In this document: piece after piece, positions 16,678-26,648 of the stretch
Layout: every line of letters starts with the position of its first letter
Position numbering within the stretch: position 1 is the first letter of the stretch
Assembly (NCBI GenBank): GCA_902826605.1
Contig: CADEFM010000003.1
Location: forward strand, 310,001 to 374,000
Source of the DNA: an uncultured Acidobacteriota bacterium
Lineage (GTDB): Bacteria > Acidobacteriota > Terriglobia > Bryobacterales > Bryobacteraceae
DNA: 64,000 nucleotides
Direction: 5' to 3'
Program-made: the position numbers and the translations under genes
The notes under the pieces: generated by a model
Seen by the model: only the letters and a program-made list of their open reading frames with translations
Database searches by the model: none
Told to the model about the DNA's origin: nothing

Positions 16678-18102
16678 CTAATCCTGGGCGGCCATTCCGG
16701 TGAAATTGGCAATTGTGTCCAATAATTCATCCATAGCTTTTAGAGATAACCCGCACTTCGAGGGAGTTCTGAAACAGTGGAAACCAGGTTCCTTTCTTAT
16801 CCGTCAAAGAGGAAATATCGTGAAATACTCGGTAGTGGCTCAGAACCACCACCAAATACTCTGTGACGATTTCAATCCTGCTTGCCCTATTCGTAGGTGC
16901 CATTTCAGTGCGCGGTCAGGTCTTGCGTTTCGGTGTTACCGGCGGCCAGGCGCTCACAAATGACTACGCGACTGGGTATTCATTCAATCCTATGGATGGT
17001 GCACTTGAAGCGAATCGACCCTTGCGTTTCAAGCATTTTATTCTAGGTCCCACCGTCGAACTCTCTCTTACCCCAAGTTTCGCAATTGAGGTTAATGGAC
17101 TTTTTCGTACGCTGCGCCAAGACAGTAGCAATAGCATCACGTGGGAGTTTCCCGTCTTGGCAAAGTACCGGTTAAAAACGGGGTTCGTTCAACCGTTTCT
17201 CGAAGCGGGGCCTGAGTTTCGAACAACGGATTCCGTTAAGCCAGGACTCTCACATTTTGGGATTACGGCAGGGGCCGGTGTAGAGTTTCAGACCGGCCGG
17301 TGGCGATTTGCGCCTGTGATCCGGTACACGCGGTGGGGCGAGGGTAGCGGCGATCGCGGCTCCCTATCTTTTAAACGCGACCAGATCGAGGTTCTGGGGC
17401 AGATCAGCTACGCATCGACCTCGCGGTGGCACCCCTGGGGAAAACGCGTTACTCTCGGCATGCTCGCCGGAACGACAATGACTGATGACTTTTTCGATGG
17501 CACGAGGACCTTCGTGGTAACCCAGATCTCGCCTGTCATGACCACGTTCGATGTGACAGAGCATCGTACTGCGATCCGTAGCCTAATCATCGGACCCACA
17601 TTCAAGGTGGAGTTACCCCGTAAGTTTTTTGTGGAAATCGACGGACTCTATCGGCCACTGCGACGAAGATTCTCCTCCGTCTCCGAAAGTCCGGCGTTCA
17701 ACCGGCCTCCAGTGGAAATTGCAGCCTCAATTTGGGAAGTGCCTATACTGGGCGGCTACCAATTTGGCTCGGAAGCATGGCGCTACAGACCCTTCGTAGA
17801 GGGCGGAGCATCGTTTAGATTCCCGCGCACATCCTCACCCGATCATGGCGTTGTAATCGGCGCAGGGATTGAAGCACGCGTCGGTGCGCTGCGCATTGGG
17901 CCGACGGTTCGGTATACCAGGTGGCTTCATGTTTTCGATACCTTAGAGAATCAAGTCGAGGTTTTCTTCGGGATCTCATTTTGAAAACGTTGTGGTTCGC
18001 AAGACGTTATTGTCGCCAAATCTGTGCACGGCGAATTGCTAAATTCGGCTGATCCTATTGGACTCGGTGCGAATCGGACGCTAGCGCGTTTCCTCCGTCG
18101 TA
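16678..18102. mobile_element. Insert carrying a beta-barrel gene, bounded by 223-bp direct repeats
   Basis: A 1425-bp segment lies between two copies of the same gene 3' end. It contains one outer-membrane-type gene and no transposase or integrase. The architecture repeats that of the RM insert at 2564-5035. The lower repeat identity (~96 percent against >99 percent) suggests an older event. The mobile nature is inferred from architecture alone; a local duplication followed by replacement is an alternative. Confidence 0.6.
16863..17984 (+). CDS. Outer-membrane protein made of two homologous beta-barrel halves
   Basis: A 373-residue protein from GTG 16863 with a signal peptide (about 1-18). 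The first half (about 20-185) and second half (about 190-373) are clearly homologous: GPTVELSLTPSFAIEVNGLF against GPTFKVELPRKFFVEIDGLY, FVQPFLEAGPEFR against YRPFVEGGASFRF, and VIRYTRW against TVRYTRW; both end with QVEV-type closing strands. Each half resembles a small porin-like barrel, so the protein is either two tandem barrels or one larger barrel born by duplication. It is the only gene in the insert between the 223-bp repeats. An ATG start was not found in a suitable place. Confidence 0.75.
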   Translation: MTISILLALFVGAISVRGQVLRFGVTGGQALTNDYATGYSFNPMDGALEANRPLRFKHFILGPTVELSLTPSFAIEVNGLFRTLRQDSSNSITWEFPVLAKYRLKTGFVQPFLEAGPEFRTTDSVKPGLSHFGITAGAGVEFQTGRWRFAPVIRYTRWGEGSGDRGSLSFKRDQIEVLGQISYASTSRWHPWGKRVTLGMLAGTTMTDDFFDGTRTFVVTQISPVMTTFDVTEHRTAIRSLIIGPTFKVELPRKFFVEIDGLYRPLRRRFSSVSESPAFNRPPVEIAASIWEVPILGGYQFGSEAWRYRPFVEGGASFRFPRTSSPDHGVVIGAGIEARVGALRIGPTVRYTRWLHVFDTLENQVEVFFGISF

Positions 18103-18325
18103 CGCTTGGAGACGGACGATCTAGCCACCGCCACGCGCGCGTTGCGGGGAGGTCTGGGTAGTGAAAAGTACTCGCCCTATTCGCTTCGACTCACGGCAGA
18201 AGATCCCTACTGGTACGTCGGCTACTACCAGACCCTGACAGGAATTCTACACCAGCCTAGCGCCGGGTGCTCTCATTGGCTGGATCGCGGAGAAACGTTG
18301 GGAGTGACTCTTCGCAAGCAGTAGT
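18103..18325 (+). pseudogene. Duplicated C-terminal fragment of the thioredoxin-like gene (right repeat copy)
   Basis: It encodes about 72 residues nearly identical to the end of the protein at 15489 (TDDLATATRALRGGLGSEKY, then YWYVGYYQTLTGILHQPSAG), including the same stop. There is no signal peptide or start with an SD. It is the right-hand boundary of the beta-barrel insert and probably not a functional gene. Confidence 0.9.
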
Positions 18326-18432
18326 GCGGTCCGAGTGCTGAATCGTATGTAGGTCTCCATCCATTCTCTCCTCCGTAGGAGGACTATTGAAGTTCTATCC
18401 CGGAGTGCATGAATATTTTGACAACAAGACCA

Positions 18433-19854
18433 TTACCCTAGAATACTCTTCACCGCGTTGCCCGCTACATCAGTGAGCCGGAAATTTCTACCCTGGAATT
18501 TATAGGTCAGCTTCGTGTGGTCGATGCCGAGCGTTCGCAGGATGGTCGCGTGCAAATCGTGAACGTGGACTGGGTCTTTGACGATGTTATAGCAGTAGTC
18601 GTCGGTCTCGCCAAAGCTGATACCGGGCTTGATACCTCCGCCAGCGAGCCACATTGTGAAGCAGCGGGGATGATGATCGCGCCCGTAGTTGTCCGCGGTG
18701 AGCTTGCCCTGGCAGTACACGGTACGGCCAAACTCACCGCCCCAGACCACGAGGGTGTCTTTCAATAAGCCGCGTTCTTTCAAATCCTGCACTAACGCCG
18801 CCGATGCCTGGTCCGTGTCCCGCGCTTGCCCCTGAATCTGCTTCGGCAATTCATTGTGCTGGTCCCAGCCGCGGTGGAAGAGTTGAATGAAACGGACACC
18901 CCGTTCCGCCATGCGGCGCGCCAGCAGACAGTTGGCGGCAAACGTTCCGGGTTTGCGCGCGTCGGGGCCGTACAGATCGAAGGTGTGGGCAGACTCCTTG
19001 GAAAGATCGGTGAGCTCGGGCACGGAACTTTGCATCTTGTACGCCATCTCGTACTGTGCGATGCGCGTCGCGATTTCCGGATCTCCGAACTCGTCCAGCT
19101 CGAATTGATTGAGCCGCGCCAGATCGTCGATAAAACGCCGCCGCTTCGGCTGAGTGAAGCCTTCCGGATCCGAGAGATAGAGGACGGGATCGCCCAACGA
19201 TCGGAATTTAACTCCTTGATATTTACTGGGCAAGAAGCCGCTGCCCCACTGTCGTTCTGCCAGCGGCTGGTCGTTCGGATTCCCGCTGCCCTGGGAGATC
19301 ATCACGACAAACGCGGGCAGATCCTTGTTCTCGCTGCCCAGGCCGTATGCAAGCCAGGAGCCGATGGAAGGACGACCGGCAATCTGAAACCCGGTCTGGA
19401 AGAATGTCACACCAGGATCGTGGTTGATTGCTTCCGTGTACATCGATTTGACGAAGCACAGATCGTCGGCTACCTTCGCGAGATTCGGCATAAGGCTGCT
19501 GATCCAAGCGCCGGAGTTTCCGTGCTGCTGGAACGGGAAGATCGATGGGGCCACCGGGAAACTGGCCTGTCCGGAGGTCATTCCGGTGAGGCGCTGCCCA
19601 CTGCGAATCGATTCCGGAAGCTCGGACTTTGCAATATCCCGCAGTTTCGGTTTGTGGTCGAACAGGTCCATCTGTGATGGCGCACCGGACTGAAACAAAT
19701 AAATGACGCGTTTCGCCGTCGCTGGAAAATTTGGAATTCCAGGCATCGCGCCGGTGGACTCGTCGGCTTGAAGCAGGCTAGCGAGAGCTGCCGTTCCGAG
19801 TCCTGCGGCAGTCTTTCCAAAAAAGTAACGGCGTGTGAGCAGATTGGGATTCAT
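18433..19854 (-). CDS. Tat-exported DUF1501 protein
   Basis: A 473-residue DUF1501 protein. The N-terminus [15 protein letters not shown] is a twin-arginine signal, indicating folded export. Family features include [20 protein letters not shown] near the start, GWDQHNELP and [11 protein letters not shown] in the C-terminal half, and GRDHHP. DUF1501 belongs to the alkaline phosphatase/sulfatase fold superfamily but its activity is not established. It begins 4 bp after the stop of the large PSCyt1/PSD1 protein, the standard partner of this family, so the two are one operon and probably one extracytoplasmic complex. Confidence 0.9.
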   Translation of the reverse strand: MNPNLLTRRYFFGKTAAGLGTAALASLLQADESTGAMPGIPNFPATAKRVIYLFQSGAPSQMDLFDHKPKLRDIAKSELPESIRSGQRLTGMTSGQASFPVAPSIFPFQQHGNSGAWISSLMPNLAKVADDLCFVKSMYTEAINHDPGVTFFQTGFQIAGRPSIGSWLAYGLGSENKDLPAFVVMISQGSGNPNDQPLAERQWGSGFLPSKYQGVKFRSLGDPVLYLSDPEGFTQPKRRRFIDDLARLNQFELDEFGDPEIATRIAQYEMAYKMQSSVPELTDLSKESAHTFDLYGPDARKPGTFAANCLLARRMAERGVRFIQLFHRGWDQHNELPKQIQGQARDTDQASAALVQDLKERGLLKDTLVVWGGEFGRTVYCQGKLTADNYGRDHHPRCFTMWLAGGGIKPGISFGETDDYCYNIVKDPVHVHDLHATILRTLGIDHTKLTYKFQGRNFRLTDVAGNAVKSILG

Positions 19855-19858
19855 TTCG

Positions 19859-22800
19859 TCACTCCTTGGTCACTGCTTTGTCCAGATTGAGCAACATGCT
19901 AGCCACTGTGGAGTAAGCAGCGAGTTCGCGTGGATCGAGCGATGAATCGCGTGGAGCTTCTCCCTGTCTCAAATACTTCGTCGCTGCGGCGGGGTCGCTT
20001 TGAAAGGCATCGCGATAGTAACTGAGGCTCGACTGCAGGACTTCGCTCTCACGCTTGTCCGGTTCGCGAGCGGTCGCAAGCTCGAATCCGTAGGCAATGC
20101 GCTGGGCTGGTGTAGTGCCACCTTCGGTCATCATGCGTTCCGCCATCTTGCGCGCCGCTTCCAGATAAGTAACGTCGTTCATCAGATTGAGCGATTGCAG
20201 CGGCGTATTGGTGCGCAGTTCGCGCACTACGCAAGCCTCGCGCCCTGCGGCGTCGAAGTTCATCATCATGGGCGGAGGCGCTGTGCGCTTCCAGTAAGTA
20301 TAGAGGCTGCGCCGATATAACCCTTCACCGGTGTCGGGTTTGTAATCGTCTCCACCCGAGAGTTCCTTCCACAACCCGGCCGGTTGATATGGCTTTACCG
20401 ACGGGCCACCGATCTTATCCACCAAGAGCCCGGAGATCGCCAGCGCCTGATCACGCACCATCTCAGAGGAAAGGCGCACGCGCGGGCCACGAGCAAGCAA
20501 TCGGTTTTCAGGATCGCGTTGCAACATTTGCGGACTTACCTTCGAGGTTTGGCGATAGGTCGCGCTCATCACGATCGTCTTCTGGATCGCCTTCATATCC
20601 CAACCGGTGCGCACAAACTCCGTGGCCAGCCAGTCGAGCAGATCCAGGTTTTCCGGCCACTCTCCCTGCGAGCCGAAATCTTCCACGGTCTTGACAAGCC
20701 CGATTCCGAACGCGTTCTGCCAAAATCTATTCACTGCCACACGTGCGGTGAGCGGATTTGACGCGTCGGTGATCCATCTTGCCAAGCCCAAGCGGTTTCC
20801 GGGCGCATCGTTCGGAAGTGGCGTCAAAATCGCCGGCACGCCTGGCTCCACTTTTTCCCCAGGCCGGTCGTAAGCTCCGCGCAGAAGCAAGTGCGTTTCG
20901 CGCGGAACCGGCATGTCTTGCATCACCATCACGGTGGGGAAGGTTTCGGTCATCCGCGTTCGCTGCTCTTCGAGATCGAGCACCCGCTTGTATGCGGTTC
21001 GTAGCATTTCCGGCGCGTATTGGTCGAGGAACGCTCTGCGCAGCTTACTGGACTGAGCGGCACTTCGTTGCGCGGCGGGAAGTTGCGCGAGTTCAGTCAG
21101 CGGTTCCGGCACGGCAAGCGATGCGACATCTTCGTCCGTAAGAGCCGCACGATAGACGCGGACTTGCGAGATTCGCCCCTGAAATCGATTGGCAGGTCCG
21201 AAGCCCGCCCCGATGCGCATCGGCTGCTTCACATCGAACGGCTGATTCATATAATCAAGGTTGACCTTGACCTTGAGCGCTTTCCCATTGAGATACAGGT
21301 GGACACCGCTCGCGAGGCGTGAGCCATCATAAGTGAGCGCGACGTGCGACCACTGGTTCAGGGGGACGGTCTCATCACTCTCCACGCGAACGCCGTCGTC
21401 GAGCCAGCGCAGAATCAGATCTCCATTCAGATGGCCGTCTCGCAGGGAAAAGGTCCATCCTCGCGCTTCAGGCTCATCTACAGCGCGGCTAATAATTGCG
21501 CCTGTGGAAGCTTTCGGATTGATCCAAGCGGATAGCGTGAACGAGTCGAAAAAACCAAAATTTCCGACGTTGCCCACATCAATGTAGCGCTTACCATCGA
21601 ACGTCGCTGCTTGGCGCAAACCTGCCTGGCCGATGGCCCCTGCGCCATACACCGCAGTCCCGTCCTTCCATTCCGCGCGGCCCGTGAAGGAAATCGCCTG
21701 CTGTACGGGGCCATTCTCCATCAAGTAGCGATATTTTTCCGAGCGTGGAGGGTCCTGTGTGATGTTGCCCTCCAGGCCGTTGTCCAGAGCAAGAAATGCT
21801 GCGCCATCGCGGGCTTGGGCCCAGTCGACGGAGGTTGCACCGCGGAGCGACGCTTCCCACGCGCTTTGCGCTCGGGCAATTTGAGGTTCCAGCGCTGCAA
21901 ACTGCTGTTTCGCGGAGACGAGTTGAAGATCCAGCGCTTTCAGTGACGCTTCCTGATCCGGCGTAGGAGCAGCAAGCACGGGTGGAGAATTGCCGTATTT
22001 GAATGCGTTACCCCGCTCCGGAACCCGGTTGAAGTACGCAAACATCTGGTAATACTCTTTTTGAGTGAGTGGGTCGAATTTGTGATTGTGACAGCGGGCG
22101 CAGCCCAGCGTCAGGCCCAGGAAAACAGTCGAAGTCGTATCCACACGATCGACAACATACTCGGCTGCGTACTCCTCGGCAATGATGCCTCCCTCGCCGT
22201 TACCGCGATGATTGCGATTGAATCCCGTGGCGATGATTTGGTCGCGGGTGGGATTGGGCAACAGATCACCAGCGAGCTGTTCCACCGCGAACCGGTCATA
22301 TGGCATGTTGCGGTTAAATGCATCAATGACCCAGTCGCGCCAGCGATACATGGAACGCTCGGCGTCGGTTTGATATCCATTGGTGTCGGCGTATCGTGCA
22401 GCGTCCAGCCAGCGCATCGCCATCCGCTCGCCGTAGCTTCGCGATGCCAGAAGACGATCAACGACCTTTTCATACGCGTTAGGCGACGAGTCTTCCAGGA
22501 ACTCCTTCAGTGCGGCGGGAGTGGGAGGCAATCCGCTCAAATCGAACGATACGCGCCGGAGCAGGGTGCGCTTATCGGCTTCAGGAGACGGTTTCAATCT
22601 CTCGCGGTCGAGGCGTGCGATGACAAAATTGTCGATGGGGTTCTTGGCCAAAGAGGAGTCGCTAATGCTCGGAAGGCTGGGACGCGCGGGGGGAATGAAG
22701 GACCAATGCTTTTGCCATGGCGCACCCTCCGTGATCCAGCGCGTCAGCATTTCGATTTCGCGATCTTGCAGCTTCGCCGCGCCAGACCAGGCGGGTGGCA

Positions 22801-23119
22801 TGCGGCGCGCGGCATCGGAGGAACTGACGCGGCGGATCATTTCGCTGGAGGCGGGTTCGCCCGGCACAATTGCAAAGTGGCCGCCCAGATCGCTTTTTGC
22901 CGCCGCCTCCAGATCCAGGCGCAGCTTGCTTTGCCGTTTGGCATCGTCCGGGCCATGACAGGTAAAGCAGCGTTCGGAAAGAATCGGGCGAATGTCACGG
23001 TTGAACTGAATGGGCTCGTTGGGCGCTGCGGTGGCGATGAGAGGCATCATCGCGCAGAACGAACCCAATCCAAAAAGAAACCCCAACCAGGTGGAACTTG
23101 CAGTGCTCGCTCGATTCAT
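19859..23119 (-). CDS. PSCyt1-DUF1549-LamG-DUF1553 (PSD1) exported cytochrome protein
   Basis: A 1086-residue exported protein. After a signal region it has the planctomycete-type cytochrome motif CFTCHGPDD (51-55 heme site) with the MPP sixth-ligand region, then DUF1549 (about 160-370, including [15 protein letters not shown] and [16 protein letters not shown]), a LamG/concanavalin-like insert (about 520-680, [16 protein letters not shown] and [10 protein letters not shown]), and C-terminal DUF1553 (about 780-1060, [13 protein letters not shown] and [16 protein letters not shown]). The second ATG (23119) is chosen because GAGGAG lies six bases upstream. LamG suggests glycan or surface binding. 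It pairs with DUF1501 directly downstream; the biochemical role is unknown. Confidence 0.92.
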   Translation of the reverse strand: MNRASTASSTWLGFLFGLGSFCAMMPLIATAAPNEPIQFNRDIRPILSERCFTCHGPDDAKRQSKLRLDLEAAAKSDLGGHFAIVPGEPASSEMIRRVSSSDAARRMPPAWSGAAKLQDREIEMLTRWITEGAPWQKHWSFIPPARPSLPSISDSSLAKNPIDNFVIARLDRERLKPSPEADKRTLLRRVSFDLSGLPPTPAALKEFLEDSSPNAYEKVVDRLLASRSYGERMAMRWLDAARYADTNGYQTDAERSMYRWRDWVIDAFNRNMPYDRFAVEQLAGDLLPNPTRDQIIATGFNRNHRGNGEGGIIAEEYAAEYVVDRVDTTSTVFLGLTLGCARCHNHKFDPLTQKEYYQMFAYFNRVPERGNAFKYGNSPPVLAAPTPDQEASLKALDLQLVSAKQQFAALEPQIARAQSAWEASLRGATSVDWAQARDGAAFLALDNGLEGNITQDPPRSEKYRYLMENGPVQQAISFTGRAEWKDGTAVYGAGAIGQAGLRQAATFDGKRYIDVGNVGNFGFFDSFTLSAWINPKASTGAIISRAVDEPEARGWTFSLRDGHLNGDLILRWLDDGVRVESDETVPLNQWSHVALTYDGSRLASGVHLYLNGKALKVKVNLDYMNQPFDVKQPMRIGAGFGPANRFQGRISQVRVYRAALTDEDVASLAVPEPLTELAQLPAAQRSAAQSSKLRRAFLDQYAPEMLRTAYKRVLDLEEQRTRMTETFPTVMVMQDMPVPRETHLLLRGAYDRPGEKVEPGVPAILTPLPNDAPGNRLGLARWITDASNPLTARVAVNRFWQNAFGIGLVKTVEDFGSQGEWPENLDLLDWLATEFVRTGWDMKAIQKTIVMSATYRQTSKVSPQMLQRDPENRLLARGPRVRLSSEMVRDQALAISGLLVDKIGGPSVKPYQPAGLWKELSGGDDYKPDTGEGLYRRSLYTYWKRTAPPPMMMNFDAAGREACVVRELRTNTPLQSLNLMNDVTYLEAARKMAERMMTEGGTTPAQRIAYGFELATAREPDKRESEVLQSSLSYYRDAFQSDPAAATKYLRQGEAPRDSSLDPRELAAYSTVASMLLNLDKAVTKE

Positions 23120-23332
23120 AATCATCTCCTCACGGCACCAGACGACTTCGAATGAACCTCTCCATCAAGAAAATCAAACTGTTCCAGCAATTACAGGCTC
23201 GTATGTTAAACAAGCCCCTTGGGCCTGCATCCGGAGCGAGTGTACCATTTTGACGACGGCAGCTGCGCGCCGAATACACCGGCGAATAAGCCTCGCGATT
23301 AGTGAGAAAAGGAGATGCCGAACCGTCGGCTA

Positions 23333-23338
23333 TATAAT
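23333..23338 (+). promoter_or_regulatory. Possible -10 element upstream of the 23400 gene
   Basis: TATAAT lies 62 bp before the ATG at 23400 inside an AT-rich patch; no good -35 hexamer is visible at the expected spacing. The gene itself has an AAGGA ribosome site about 7 bases before its ATG. Confidence 0.3.
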
Positions 23339-23399
23339 GAATCAACTTGAGTGGGTGGATGTATAGAGTTTAAGGATAAGACAACGAAAGGATAAGAAA

Positions 23400-24149
23400 A
23401 TGACAATTGCGGTCAGGCCGATTCTCCATATTCTCTTGCTCTTCGGCGCCACATTGGTCCCTGCGAGCTCTTTAGAAGCGGCGATCATGTTCTCCATGCG
23501 CGTTGGCAGGGGGCCATCTTATCCCGTTTACGTCGCGGGCAACAACATCCGCATGGACTGGAATAAACAGGTGGCGGCCCTTTGGGCAGGCAAGTTCGTT
23601 GCCGTCGACTCCGAGAAACAGGCCTATTTCGAAATGGCTGGCAGGGTGATGGATGAAGCGGCTGGCCAGCACAGGCAGAGCGGCGCGGGCGGCGTTTGGG
23701 AACTGGTCGCAAGCGGACAAACAATTGGGCGCTTCCGCTGTGATCGATATCGTTTGATCCAGATGTTGAACGGCGCACGGGTCACTATGGAAGAGAGCTG
23801 CATTGCAAAGTTTGCCGATCTTCCAAAAGATTATGGCGGGCAACCTCTGGCGCGTATCCCTGATGCCGAAAAATTGGCAGCTCTCATCCGAGCCGCCGCT
23901 GATCGCGGTCTCCGGGTCAACCCGGTCTTGCTCGGCAACTTCGACGAGCGCGGGGTCGCGATCGAACGCAGGCTGAAGGACGGACTGACGATCACCATCA
24001 CGGCGATTCTCGCGATGCCCGACACGGTCGTCCAGCCGCAAATCCTCGGCTTGCAAACCGCGACAAGCTTCGATGCTTTGACCAAGCCGGTTCCGAAGGG
24101 GGAGAGTGCTTCGGCTGGCGGAGCAGCGCCGGTCAAGGCGAAGCAGTAG
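23400..24149 (+). CDS. Exported protein of unknown function
   Basis: A 249-residue protein with a clear signal peptide (about 1-27, VPASSLEA). The remainder is a single beta-rich domain with two conserved-looking cysteines (RFRCDRYRL and EESCIAKFAD), an arrangement reminiscent of small DUF4412-type periplasmic proteins, though I cannot assign it firmly. A helical segment LAALIRAAADRGLRV is followed by a C-terminal strand region and a low-complexity Ala/Gly tail. It is divergent from the PSCyt1 operon and convergent with the heme-propeller gene. Confidence 0.65.
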   Translation: MTIAVRPILHILLLFGATLVPASSLEAAIMFSMRVGRGPSYPVYVAGNNIRMDWNKQVAALWAGKFVAVDSEKQAYFEMAGRVMDEAAGQHRQSGAGGVWELVASGQTIGRFRCDRYRLIQMLNGARVTMEESCIAKFADLPKDYGGQPLARIPDAEKLAALIRAAADRGLRVNPVLLGNFDERGVAIERRLKDGLTITITAILAMPDTVVQPQILGLQTATSFDALTKPVPKGESASAGGAAPVKAKQ

Positions 24150-24252
24150 CGATTACGTGAGTCCGAGGCGCGGACAGCCCTGGGCGGCAAATTGATTCGA
24201 GGCATTCATATGCTGAACGGCAAATTGGTTGTGTGGTCAAGTTGCCCTAAGG

Positions 24253-26439
24253 TCACCTTGCGAGCGGATCGGGACGCATCTGAACCTTATAAGCCTTCGG
24301 GCGCGATTCGATGCCTCCTTCGTTATGGAACACCGTGCGCGTACCCAGCGTCGTCCATATTCCGCGCCCTTTCCAGCCGGTGTTCGGATCGTCAATGCGG
24401 CCATCCACATTCTTGCTGAAGAAGCCCAGTGGATAAGGAATGTGGAGGTTCACAAACTTTCCGTTCACCAGCGCCAGGAGCGATTCGCTGCCATTCGCCT
24501 CCGCGATCGGCACGTTTGGTCCGAGTCCCAAAGTATTATATCGATCCACCCATAAGTAGTAGGCGTGATCGGCACTGCCCGGGTCCGTAACGCCTTTGAA
24601 CTGCGGTCCCGGGAACTGATACAGATTCCACCCTTCAGGGCAGTGTTTCCCGGTGGCTGCGGCGGGCCCGTTGAGCGGTCCCTTGCACTTGCGGCGATCA
24701 AAGCTCGCGAGATGCCCGCTCGATAGCGTCGTCCACACCACGCCATTAAGATCGACATCGATGCCGCGCGAACCGTATCCAATATCGGGCGGCAGATAGA
24801 TTTCAGCCAGGGAGGTTTGCGAGGGATTGGAGCCGGGAACCAGCCGAATAATGTATCCGGGCTGATCCATGCGCGAGAACCCGACGTCCATCGCCTGCCC
24901 CCAGATCGAATCGTCGACCGTGCTGGGCTGCACACCATAGAACGCCGCCATGACGCGCTTGTCCTTCTTCGGATCGAGGGGCTGATTGGCCTCGACGTAC
25001 TCATCTCGCTTGCCGTTGCCGTTGGTATCAATGATCAGCGGCGTCCAGCCTTGCGATTTCTTTTCGTCGCCGGTCTGTTCGTACATCTTTGTATTCAGCC
25101 AGCCGACGACGCCGCTTTCGGGGCTGCCGGCGCTGGTCCAAAGCGTGTTGTTGGCGTCCTTGGCGAAATACAGATGCTGCGTGGTGAAACAAGTGTCGAT
25201 GAGCGACCACTTGTCGCTCTTGGGATCGTACATGGAGAGCTGACGGACGGACTGATTTAGGGGTGCGACCTTCGCCGAAGGATGATCCGAGCCTGCCTTG
25301 CAGAAGTCGGGGTTCGCATTTGGCCGGATCCTGGCGGTGAACCAGACTCGTCCCTTCTCGTCGAGGATCGGATTGTGGATACTTGTGTGGCCATCCCATA
25401 TCGGTTCGTCGCCCCAATACGGGGAGCGCCCCCGCGCGAGGTCTTTATTGGAGGGCGTGTTGGGATCGCGGTAGGGATGCTTCACCTGCCACGCTTCGTT
25501 CGTGATTGGATTGAGCACCGGTACCATGTCGGTGCTTTCCTCGGGCGATCCGTAGATCAATCCATTAGCGTTGACGCGTGGATTACGCTTGTCGGTCGAG
25601 ATAGCATCGTGCAGATAGCCCTTGGGCGTGGACCACTCCCACATACTGATTACAATGTTGCGCTCGACCCCCTGGGGCCGCTCTGGCTTCGCGAAAGGAA
25701 GTTCCCCCGCGGCAATCCGGTCGGTCCAGTCCGCGAAGAGCGGCAGTGCTTTTTGCGGACCCAGCCGCCCGAGGGTCAAGGCCATATTGGCTTTCGCCTG
25801 ACCGGCTTGAAGGCGGCTCGCCCATGCCTGAGTGGAACTTTCGAATGAGCCCAATTCTTTCGGAATTGTGCGAATGCCTTTGGAGCCGAGCGCGTGGCAC
25901 GATTGGCACGAGTTCTTGACCGTGTCGATCCAGTAGTGCTGGTTCTTCATCACCGCCTGGATGCCGTTACCCTGCTGGCCGGTGCCCGGGAATTCGCTCT
26001 TGTCCGGAATCTTGAGCATGGAGTACCAATAGACGCCGGGATAGTATTGAGCTGCGGCAGCGGCAGTGGGCGCCGGAACAGCGGTCAGATTGAGCTGCTT
26101 TCCGCGCGCCGCTTTGACCTTGGGTGAATCGACGAGACCATAGCCGCGCACCCACACACTATAAGTGGCCATGGGCAGATCTGGTATAACGTAACGGCCT
26201 TGGCCATCGGTAACCACAACCTTGGCGAACTTGGTGGCAAGATCAGTGGTTTCCGCAATAACCCAGACGCCGGCTTCTGATCCGTTCGGCCCGGTGACGA
26301 CGCCGCCAAGATCGGTGGCGCCGATCGGCACGGCCGTCGTGGGACGTTGTTGCGCCTCGAGTACCGCCGAAGCACTGGCCAGACATACGGCAAGGACGAT
26401 CACCGCGACCTCCGAGTGTTGGCTTCGTCTCGTATTCAT
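24253..26439 (-). CDS. Exported carboxypeptidase-regulatory / single-heme / propeller protein
   Basis: A 728-residue protein from ATG 26439, chosen because AAGGAAGG precedes it and a signal peptide follows. Residues about 35-105 form a carboxypeptidase-regulatory-like (CarboxypepD_reg) beta-sandwich (GVVTGPNGSEAGVWVIAE, GRYVIPDLP). A single c-type heme motif CQSCH sits near residue 178. The large C-terminal part (about 290-700) has blade-like segments such as GRVWFTARI, NTLWTSAGSP, LNGVVWTTLSSGHL, resembling streptogramin-lyase (Vgb) type propellers. It is probably periplasmic or surface-exposed and redox-active; the substrate is unknown. It is monocistronic. Confidence 0.8.
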   Translation of the reverse strand: MNTRRSQHSEVAVIVLAVCLASASAVLEAQQRPTTAVPIGATDLGGVVTGPNGSEAGVWVIAETTDLATKFAKVVVTDGQGRYVIPDLPMATYSVWVRGYGLVDSPKVKAARGKQLNLTAVPAPTAAAAAQYYPGVYWYSMLKIPDKSEFPGTGQQGNGIQAVMKNQHYWIDTVKNSCQSCHALGSKGIRTIPKELGSFESSTQAWASRLQAGQAKANMALTLGRLGPQKALPLFADWTDRIAAGELPFAKPERPQGVERNIVISMWEWSTPKGYLHDAISTDKRNPRVNANGLIYGSPEESTDMVPVLNPITNEAWQVKHPYRDPNTPSNKDLARGRSPYWGDEPIWDGHTSIHNPILDEKGRVWFTARIRPNANPDFCKAGSDHPSAKVAPLNQSVRQLSMYDPKSDKWSLIDTCFTTQHLYFAKDANNTLWTSAGSPESGVVGWLNTKMYEQTGDEKKSQGWTPLIIDTNGNGKRDEYVEANQPLDPKKDKRVMAAFYGVQPSTVDDSIWGQAMDVGFSRMDQPGYIIRLVPGSNPSQTSLAEIYLPPDIGYGSRGIDVDLNGVVWTTLSSGHLASFDRRKCKGPLNGPAAATGKHCPEGWNLYQFPGPQFKGVTDPGSADHAYYLWVDRYNTLGLGPNVPIAEANGSESLLALVNGKFVNLHIPYPLGFFSKNVDGRIDDPNTGWKGRGIWTTLGTRTVFHNEGGIESRPKAYKVQMRPDPLAR

Positions 26440-26648
26440 GAGCCTTCCTTTCTGGCAGGACCGGGCGATAGTCCCCGTCCGGCTGCACTGCTGCCGACGC
26501 ACCTAAACTACAACATCATCAAATATACAATAGGCTGAACAAAATGTAGGGCCGTTAGACTTTGTGTGGAAAGAATGGATCGAGCAGGGCGGTGTGAACG
26601 AGGGATTGAAGGAGCACGACCCGGCAGAGATCTCCGAAGCGACGCGCG

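Noticed and set aside
18369..18383. TCCTCC-GTA-GGAGGA hairpin as a terminator
   Set aside because: A 6-bp stem with no T tract and no clear upstream transcript; too weak to call.
22061..23155. A 364-codon open frame antisense to the PSCyt1 protein
   Set aside because: No motif or ribosome site; the minus-strand gene has clear domains.
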